From NCBI GenBank assembly GCA_017517985.1, contig JAFWWX010000383.1, forward strand, positions 1-12,424: a stretch of 12,424 nucleotides of DNA, given 5' to 3'. The stretch comes from Clostridia bacterium (GTDB lineage: Bacteria > Bacillota_A > Clostridia > Oscillospirales > CAG-382). The position numbers were made by a program, and so were the translations under genes. The notes beneath the pieces are model-generated. The model made no database searches and had not been told where the DNA came from. It saw only the letters and a list, made by a program, of their open reading frames with translations. Positions 6,148 through 12,424 of the stretch are shown piece after piece (within the stretch, counting starts at the first letter, position 1; every line of letters starts with the position of its first letter).

Positions 6148-9100
6148 TTGCTTCACAACATAATCGGCAGAGCAAAAAGCGGTAAAACCGAATATATCTT
6201 AAAGGTATGCGAAAAGCTGATTTCTGAAAAAAAGCATACATTTCTCATTGTTCCGGAGCAGGGTGCTCTTGCTTTTGAACGTCAGATAATACAGCGCCTT
6301 GGAAACAGCTCAAACGAATATATTGAAGTTATAAACTTCAAACGCCTTTGTAACCGCGTTTTCAGGGAAACCGGTGGTCTTACTCAGAGCTATATTGATT
6401 CGTCACATAGACTTCTTCTGATGTATAAGGCAATAGGAGCTGTTCGTGAGATGCTAACGGAATATAAAGGGTCGAGTAAAAATTCCGATTTTGTTATCAA
6501 GGCAGAAAAGGTACTGTCAGAACTCAGAATGTACGGAATTACCCCGGATACGCTTGAAAAAACTGCAGAAACTCTTTCCACGGGTGGCAACACAAGATTA
6601 TGCTCAAAGCTTCGTGATTTCGCACTTATTTATTCAAGCTATTCTGAGATGCTGTTGGAAACCTTTGGTGACGATTTCAACTACCGTGACAGCACGGATG
6701 ACCTTGAAAGGCTGGCAAATGTTCTTTGCGCCACAAAGTTTTTTCGTGGAAAAACCGTAATTATAGATTCCTTTTACGGTTTTACCGTTCCGGAGCTTTC
6801 CGTTATTGACAGAATCGTAAGGGATGCAGACGATGTATACATTACATATCTTGTCGGAGACAACAAAAAGGATGTTCTTTTTGAAAGAGGTAGAAAGGCA
6901 TACGAAAAAATCTGCCGTTTTGCAAAGGACAATTTTATTGACTTTGAAGATATAAGTACAGAGCAAGGTAAGGGCTACACAAATGAAAATCTTGCACTTC
7001 TTGAAAGAAATTTTGCACACGAGCTTTGTGAAGACTCTTTTGAGCTTTCAGAATATACCGGAGACGGTATAAAGCTTTACAGATGTGAAAACGCATATGC
7101 CGAGGCTAAAACTTGTGCGGCTGTAATAAATTATCTGACAACAGAATGTAATGCTAAATATTCCGATATTGCAATACTTTCAAGAAACCCAGATGAGCTT
7201 TTTGGAATCCTTGATACAGAGCTTTCAAAAAACGGTATTCCTTTTGGCTTTTCCGTGAAATATGACCTTCTGACAAGACCTATTGCGACCTATATAACTG
7301 CGGCATTTGAGTTCTCAATGACAAAATCAAAGCAGTCAGTGCTTCGCCTTTTAAAAACAGGACTTACTCCATTAACAGACGAACAGGCTGACCTTACGGA
7401 ATGTTACATAAGGACCTGGAACATTCAGGGAAAAATGTTTACCGAGAGCGAATGGATGATGAATCCCGACGGATATACCAGTGCCGAGGAAATGTCACCG
7501 AGGAACAAGGCTGTTCTTGAAATTGTACACGAGGCACGCGAAAGGCTTATCACTCCCCTCTCCGTCTTTGACGATGAAATTCGAGGTGCTGAATGTGCAA
7601 ATGATATTTCCCGTGCAATAGTTAGGCTTCTGGGAAGCGGAAAATACTCCCCCGAAAATCTTTCAGACGAAGAAATAGTATATCACAATATGGTTATGGA
7701 TGCACTGGACTGTATCGCTGATGTATGCGGGAATGACTATATTTCGCCTAAAGATTATGCTTGTTTATTCGAGATGATTCTATCTCAATATGACACTGGA
7801 AAAATACCTTGTACAGTTGATGAAGTCACTGTGGCAAATGCAGAGCTTTTCAGATCAGCAAAGAACGACTTTATAATTGTTGTGGGGCTTAATGAGGGTA
7901 TATTTCCGCAGAATCCCTCTCAGGATAAAATATTCTCCGACAAGGAACGACTGATCCTCCGAGAACACGGTCTTGAACTTTCCGGCACAAGTGCGGATAT
8001 GGCATACGACGAGCTGTTCCTCGCATACAAGGCTATTTCTTCTGCATCAAAGGGATTGTTCTTAACATACTCGGAAAGAGATTCAAAGGGCGATAAAATT
8101 GAAGCCTCCTCAATTGTTTCTATGTGTAAAAGTGCTGTTCCGGGACTTTGTGAAGAGTCGGAAGATACCCTCGAAAAGCTGAAATTCTATCTTTCAGATG
8201 CATCTCTTGTATCTGAAATAGCGTGTAAAGATAAAGAGCGTGCTGTGGCAATCACAGATTATCTTATAGAAAAAGGCTATTACATAAAACATAGTACCGA
8301 CTCACATAACACACATTTGTCAGAGGAAACAACGGCAGAGCTTTTCGGTGACGATATGCTCCTGAGTCCCTCAAGACTTGACAAATTTAATTACTGCGCA
8401 TGCTCCTATTTCGGCACATATACACTTGGCCTTAAGCCTGAAAGAAAGGCAACTCTCGGTTCTTCGGAAACCGGAAATATTGTACATAAAATTCTTGAGC
8501 TTCTTGTTGCGGAGCTTTCAGAAAAAAAGCAAAAAGGCGATGAGATAACTGTTGAATATGCTCTTGAACGAGAAAAGAACCTACTCTGGCAATACATCTA
8601 TGAGCTTGTTGGCGAAAAAACAGAAAAGGAGCTTTCAAAACGGTTTAAATACCTTTATGGAAGATTATCAGGAGCTCTTGATGTATGTGTTACCGCTATG
8701 ACAAAAGAGCTTATTGAATCAGATTTTATCCCAACGGACTTCGAAATGTCAATAGGCTCAAAAAATGCGGACGTTACCTTTGCAAAAATACCAATAGTCA
8801 ACAGTGACGGCAAAGAACAGGGAACTCTTACCATTAACGGTAAAATTGACAGAACAGATATTTACAAAAAAGATGGTAAGGTATACATTCGTGTCGAGGA
8901 TTACAAAACCGGTACAAAGAAGTTTAACCTTGCAGATGTTTGTGTCGGCTTTAATCTCCAGATGCTTCTTTATCTTTACAGTCTTACAAAAAACTGCGGC
9001 ACTCGCTACGGAGACGGAGAGGCAGTTCCTGCAGGTGTGTTGTATACTCCGATACACAGACCCTCATTCAATCTAGAGCTTGGTGAGGATTCTGTTAGCG

Positions 9101-9480
9101 ACGAAAAGAAGGAATTCCATACAAACGGTATTCTTATTGATGATATAGATATACTTACTGCGATGGAAAAAAATCTTGAGGGAAAGTTCATTCCGGTAAA
9201 ACTGAAAAAAGACGGAAGCTTTTATTCCAATGCCTCTGTTGCAAGTCTTGAAACAATGGGAAGACTTCTTTCCTGTGCCGCTGATGTTGCAGCTAAACTT
9301 GCGGGAGAGATAAAAAGCGGAAAAATTACAAAAAATCCCTATAAATGCGAAATCAATTCTTGCAATTTCTGTGACCTTGCTCCTTTCTGCAGATACGAAA
9401 CCGGCGAGAAAGGTTCAAGGTACACTCTTACAAAATACTCCGACGAACAATTCTCAACATCGGCAGGAGGTGAGGACTGA
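6148..9480 (+). CDS. addB: AddB subunit of ATP-dependent helicase/nuclease AddAB
   Basis: AddB and AddA form the Gram-positive counterpart of RecBCD. The complex unwinds and trims double-strand breaks up to a Chi-like site and prepares ends for RecA. This protein has 1110 residues (Bacillus AddB about 1166) and starts with TTG. Walker A GRAKSGKT is at residues 7-14. PEQGALAFERQII follows, a typical AddB N-terminal motif. The C-terminal RecB-like nuclease shows D901 (GKIDRTD), D918 and K920 (EDYKTG) and Q938 (QMLLYL). A 4Fe-4S cluster is expected from C750 (FNYCACSYF), C1072, C1075 and C1081 (CNFCDLAPFC), matching the CxxCxxxxxC layout of Bacillus AddB. C752 is an extra cysteine beside the first ligand. 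Family knowledge says the AddB helicase domain is inactive and reads Chi. It starts nine bases after spoIIR and overlaps addA by one base. Confidence 0.96.
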   Translation: MLHNIIGRAKSGKTEYILKVCEKLISEKKHTFLIVPEQGALAFERQIIQRLGNSSNEYIEVINFKRLCNRVFRETGGLTQSYIDSSHRLLLMYKAIGAVREMLTEYKGSSKNSDFVIKAEKVLSELRMYGITPDTLEKTAETLSTGGNTRLCSKLRDFALIYSSYSEMLLETFGDDFNYRDSTDDLERLANVLCATKFFRGKTVIIDSFYGFTVPELSVIDRIVRDADDVYITYLVGDNKKDVLFERGRKAYEKICRFAKDNFIDFEDISTEQGKGYTNENLALLERNFAHELCEDSFELSEYTGDGIKLYRCENAYAEAKTCAAVINYLTTECNAKYSDIAILSRNPDELFGILDTELSKNGIPFGFSVKYDLLTRPIATYITAAFEFSMTKSKQSVLRLLKTGLTPLTDEQADLTECYIRTWNIQGKMFTESEWMMNPDGYTSAEEMSPRNKAVLEIVHEARERLITPLSVFDDEIRGAECANDISRAIVRLLGSGKYSPENLSDEEIVYHNMVMDALDCIADVCGNDYISPKDYACLFEMILSQYDTGKIPCTVDEVTVANAELFRSAKNDFIIVVGLNEGIFPQNPSQDKIFSDKERLILREHGLELSGTSADMAYDELFLAYKAISSASKGLFLTYSERDSKGDKIEASSIVSMCKSAVPGLCEESEDTLEKLKFYLSDASLVSEIACKDKERAVAITDYLIEKGYYIKHSTDSHNTHLSEETTAELFGDDMLLSPSRLDKFNYCACSYFGTYTLGLKPERKATLGSSETGNIVHKILELLVAELSEKKQKGDEITVEYALEREKNLLWQYIYELVGEKTEKELSKRFKYLYGRLSGALDVCVTAMTKELIESDFIPTDFEMSIGSKNADVTFAKIPIVNSDGKEQGTLTINGKIDRTDIYKKDGKVYIRVEDYKTGTKKFNLADVCVGFNLQMLLYLYSLTKNCGTRYGDGEAVPAGVLYTPIHRPSFNLELGEDSVSDEKKEFHTNGILIDDIDILTAMEKNLEGKFIPVKLKKDGSFYSNASVASLETMGRLLSCAADVAAKLAGEIKSGKITKNPYKCEINSCNFCDLAPFCRYETGEKGSRYTLTKYSDEQFSTSAGGED
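9465..9473 (+). promoter_or_regulatory. Strong ribosome binding site of addA inside addB
   Basis: AGGAGGTGA is complementary to the 16S rRNA 3' end over nine bases and lies 6 nt before the addA ATG at 9480. It encodes part of the addB C-terminus, so the two subunits can be made from one message in coupled fashion. Confidence 0.8.
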
Positions 9481-12424
9481 TGGCAAACTTTAAGCTTACT
9501 CCAAATCAGGAAAAAGCGGTAAACGACAGAAGTGGTACTCTTCTTGTTGCCGCAGCAGCAGGAAGCGGTAAAACTGCAATTCTTACCCAAAGGCTAATTT
9601 CGCGTCTTTGCTCACCGGATGAAGATGGCGATATTTTTGAATATCTTATTGTAACCTTTACAAAGGCGGCAACGGGTGAGCTTCGTGCAAGGCTTTACCG
9701 CGAGCTTTCCGAATATGTAAAAAACAATCCATCAAACAAGCGTGCAAGAAGACAACTTTCCCTTGTCGGACTTGCAAAAATCAGCACTATACACTCCTTT
9801 TGCCTTGATATAATAAACTCTAATTTTGAAGTGCTTTCCCTACCCGGAGTTTTACGCATGGGTGAAGACACGGAAATTAGCGTACTTCTTAAAAACACTC
9901 TTGATGCAATAATCTCCGAAAGATATGAAAAATCAGATGACGGAGCTCTTTTCCTAAAAGCTGTTGAAATTCTTTCCGGTGCAAAAAGCGATGAAAACTT
10001 TTCCGAAAGTATTCTCGGGCTTTTCAAAAAGCTTCGCGGGCTTTCTGACTATAACAGCAAATTCCTCTCATATCTGGATAAATACAGCGAGGTGGAAACG
10101 GCGCAGGAAATATTTGATACAGAATTTGGAAAGCTGATAAAGGCGGATATTGAATACGAAACAGGAAAGATTATATCTGATCTAAAATGTCTATTATCTG
10201 AAATTGAACTTGAGCCGGATGCATATACCGTTATGTACGGTGCTGTAAGCAGTGACTGTGATGCTCTTGAAAATATTAAAAATTCACTGTCAGGCGGATA
10301 TAACAGCACAAAAGAAGCCTATGATAATTTATCTTTTGCAAGATGCAAAAACACTCCAAAGGACTGCGAGTGCAAACAGTACATAGACGAGCTTAAAGAA
10401 CATAGGACAAAATGTAATGGAAGAATAAAGGGGATATTCAAAAAATATCTCGGTGCAAGTGAGGAAACAGTAAAAAATGCCGCAAGGGAAGCAAGAGAAG
10501 TTCTTTCTGAAATTTTCTCTATAATAAAGGAGCTTGATAAAAGCTTTACTGAAAAGAAGCTTGAAAGGGGTATTCTTGACTTTTCCGATCTTGAACAGTA
10601 TGCACTGAAACTTCTTGTAAAAGACACAGGAGAATTTTCAGGGAAATTTGAAAGAACGGCACTTGCAAAAACTATTTCAAAGAACTACCGTGAGATATAT
10701 ATTGACGAATACCAAGACACCAACAGCGTTCAGGATATGATTTTCAGGGCTGTTGCAAGCTACGATGAGGAAAAAAACACGGAAAACAACAGATTCCTTG
10801 TAGGTGATGTAAAACAGAGTATTTACCGTTTCAGAGGAGCAGAGCCTGAGATATTCAGCTCATATATAAAGCTTTTCCGGGATGTCAATGACGACAGTGA
10901 AAATAAGTCTACAACCCACAAGCTATATCTTTCAAACAATTTCAGATGCTCGGAAAATGTAATTAACGCCTCAAACAGAGTATTTTTTAAGATAATGCCC
11001 GACTACACGGTGGATGATAGCCTTATATATTCAAAAAAGGAGGGCGTAAAGGTGGAGGCTCAAAGTGAGCTTGTACTTGTAAATTCCCTGCCGGACAACG
11101 AGGAGGCTACCGAGGAAAAGCTCAATGATGAGGCACTGTATATAGCGTCAAGAATACACGAGATGGCTTACAACCCGAAGATACTTGACGAAAAGGGCAA
11201 TATGTATAAATACTCGGATTTTGCAATCCTGCACAGAAGTGCCAACTCCCTTTCCGAGCCTTTTCGCAGAGCTTTCCGTAAAATGAATATTCCTTTCAGG
11301 AGCGACACTCCCGAAGACTTCTTCAAGCTTCCGGAAATATTGCTTGTTTTGTGTCTTTTTAACTGTGTTGACAATCCGCAGAGAGATATTTTCACAGCAG
11401 GGCTTATGTATTCCCCTCTTTATGGCTTTAATGCCGACGAGCTTGTGAAAATCCGAAACTGTGACAGAAAGACCTCCTTCTTCAGCTGTACAGAGATATA
11501 TGCGGAAACCGCGCCGGATTGTGAGCTTAAAGACAAAGTACTATCCTTTATTTCGGAAATAAAGGACTTCAGAAAAAAATCAAGGGGTACCCCCACCGAC
11601 ATTCTAATTTCCGAAATGTTCGACAGGACGGGAATATACGACATTTACAGCAGCTCACCTGAAAAACGCAGAAATATACGAACAGTTTACGAGATGGCAA
11701 GAAGCTTTGAGAAAACCTCTTTCCGTGGGCTTTCAGCATTTCTTGAGTATCTCTCTGACCTTGCCGCCGGCACATCCGATTCAAGACCTGTGTCAGAAAA
11801 CGACAGCGTGATGTTTATGAGTATTCACCGTTCAAAAGGACTTGAATTTCCGGTTGTTTTCCTTTCCGGTACTATGCGTGAATTTAACACCTCCGACGAA
11901 AAAGCTCCTGTTATTTTCAGTGCAAAGCACGGTATCGGCATAAAGCTCCGTGACACTGCGGACACTGCTGTTACACAGACAAAGAGAAACTTCTCTGCAA
12001 TCAATACTCCTTTCCGTGAAGCTATACGCTCAACCGAGCGTGAAGCGATGCTTGAAGAAGAAAAGCGTCTTTTGTATGTTGCTATGACAAGAGCAAGAGA
12101 CAGACTTATTATGACTGCAGCCACAAAGGATTTTCAAAGAACAATCAGAAACGCATCCGCACGCCGTGATGGTGGTTTTCAGTCCTACGGAAAGTATGCT
12201 ATGTGCTACTTTGATTTCATATATCACGCTCTCACGGATAACGAATTTTCATGCCTTCAGAATTTTGAATCAGATAGCTATGAAGGCTGTTTCAAGTGCT
12301 TCAGGGTGGATGTTTCAAGAGAATATTTTGAAAAGTACAGAACATTTGGTAAAAAAGAAAGCCTTTCTGAAATAGCCGACACGGCAAAGATAGAAGAATA
12401 CAGCTGTATTCTTAAAAAGATAAA
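9480..12424 (+). CDS. addA: AddA subunit of AddAB, 3' end outside window
   Basis: AddA is the UvrD/Rep-type (superfamily 1) 3'-5' helicase motor and second nuclease of AddAB. The frame is open from the ATG at 9480 to the window end: 981 codons, roughly four fifths of a usual AddA (about 1230). Visible motifs are the Q motif (LTPNQEKAV, Q10), Walker A AAAAGSGKT with K31, motif Ia TFTKAATGELR, Walker B DEYQD (409-413), motif III VGDVKQSIYRFRGAEP, motif IV NFR, motif V IHRSKGLEFPVVF, and motif VI LLYVAMTRARDRL (864-876). No internal stop or frameshift is seen. The C-terminal RecB-like nuclease lies past the end. One oddity is a cysteine group, C289, C296, C298 and C312, in the insert region before Walker B. 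The ATG overlaps the addB stop (TGATG). Confidence 0.96.
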   Translation, partial: MANFKLTPNQEKAVNDRSGTLLVAAAAGSGKTAILTQRLISRLCSPDEDGDIFEYLIVTFTKAATGELRARLYRELSEYVKNNPSNKRARRQLSLVGLAKISTIHSFCLDIINSNFEVLSLPGVLRMGEDTEISVLLKNTLDAIISERYEKSDDGALFLKAVEILSGAKSDENFSESILGLFKKLRGLSDYNSKFLSYLDKYSEVETAQEIFDTEFGKLIKADIEYETGKIISDLKCLLSEIELEPDAYTVMYGAVSSDCDALENIKNSLSGGYNSTKEAYDNLSFARCKNTPKDCECKQYIDELKEHRTKCNGRIKGIFKKYLGASEETVKNAAREAREVLSEIFSIIKELDKSFTEKKLERGILDFSDLEQYALKLLVKDTGEFSGKFERTALAKTISKNYREIYIDEYQDTNSVQDMIFRAVASYDEEKNTENNRFLVGDVKQSIYRFRGAEPEIFSSYIKLFRDVNDDSENKSTTHKLYLSNNFRCSENVINASNRVFFKIMPDYTVDDSLIYSKKEGVKVEAQSELVLVNSLPDNEEATEEKLNDEALYIASRIHEMAYNPKILDEKGNMYKYSDFAILHRSANSLSEPFRRAFRKMNIPFRSDTPEDFFKLPEILLVLCLFNCVDNPQRDIFTAGLMYSPLYGFNADELVKIRNCDRKTSFFSCTEIYAETAPDCELKDKVLSFISEIKDFRKKSRGTPTDILISEMFDRTGIYDIYSSSPEKRRNIRTVYEMARSFEKTSFRGLSAFLEYLSDLAAGTSDSRPVSENDSVMFMSIHRSKGLEFPVVFLSGTMREFNTSDEKAPVIFSAKHGIGIKLRDTADTAVTQTKRNFSAINTPFREAIRSTEREAMLEEEKRLLYVAMTRARDRLIMTAATKDFQRTIRNASARRDGGFQSYGKYAMCYFDFIYHALTDNEFSCLQNFESDSYEGCFKCFRVDVSREYFEKYRTFGKKESLSEIADTAKIEEYSCILKKI

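Noticed and set aside
6634..7020. 128-residue minus-strand frame inside addB
   Set aside because: Cys/Ile/Val-rich shadow of the AddB reading frame, with no recognisable domain.
9695..12227. Many minus-strand open frames opposite addA (for example 9695-10027, 10319-10627, 11825-12124)
   Set aside because: They are low-complexity Ser/Phe-rich antisense products of AT-rich coding sequence, with no family motifs, and lie across clear AddA helicase motifs.

Overview
The window is a 12.4 kb chromosomal segment from a low-to-middle GC, spore-forming member of the Firmicutes, most likely class Clostridia. The evidence is a stage II sporulation gene (spoIIR), an AddAB recombination nuclease in place of RecBCD, a MetG with a C-terminal tRNA-binding domain, AGGAGG-type ribosome binding sites, and tightly packed genes that all point the same way. 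No species can be named from the sequence alone. I see no rRNA, tRNA, mobile element or CRISPR array.

Layout, all on the + strand. The first third holds the 3' part of metG (1-1068), tatD (1099-1884) and a short-chain dehydrogenase/reductase (1947-2705) that resembles the EF-P-modifying YmfI type. An Lrp/AsnC regulator (2762-3259) follows, overlapping a class I/II aminotransferase (3259-4428) by one base. After a 97-bp gap with a small inverted repeat comes ispE (4526-5413), the kinase of the MEP isoprenoid pathway. A 65-bp gap with a striking 48-nt hairpin separates ispE from spoIIR (5479-6138). addB (6148-9480) follows nine bases later, and addA (9480 to past the window end) overlaps addB by one base.

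How the genes work together. metG and tatD are neighbours in many Firmicutes. The regulator and aminotransferase form a translationally coupled pair, probably for amino-acid metabolism. spoIIR, addB and addA look like one transcription unit: the addB ribosome binding site overlaps the spoIIR stop, and the addA one lies in the end of addB. This would tie a forespore-to-mother-cell sporulation signal to double-strand-break repair genes.

The feature most worth a second look is the spoIIR leader. An 11-bp perfect inverted repeat (5427-5437 with 5464-5474), plus nested inner stems, buries the whole Shine-Dalgarno sequence of spoIIR. No U-tract follows it, so it looks more like a translational switch than a terminator. 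A perfect TATAAT overlaps the ispE stop just upstream. Other notes are a four-cysteine cluster in AddA, the absence of rnmV and ksgA between tatD and ispE, and two identical TGATG gene junctions.
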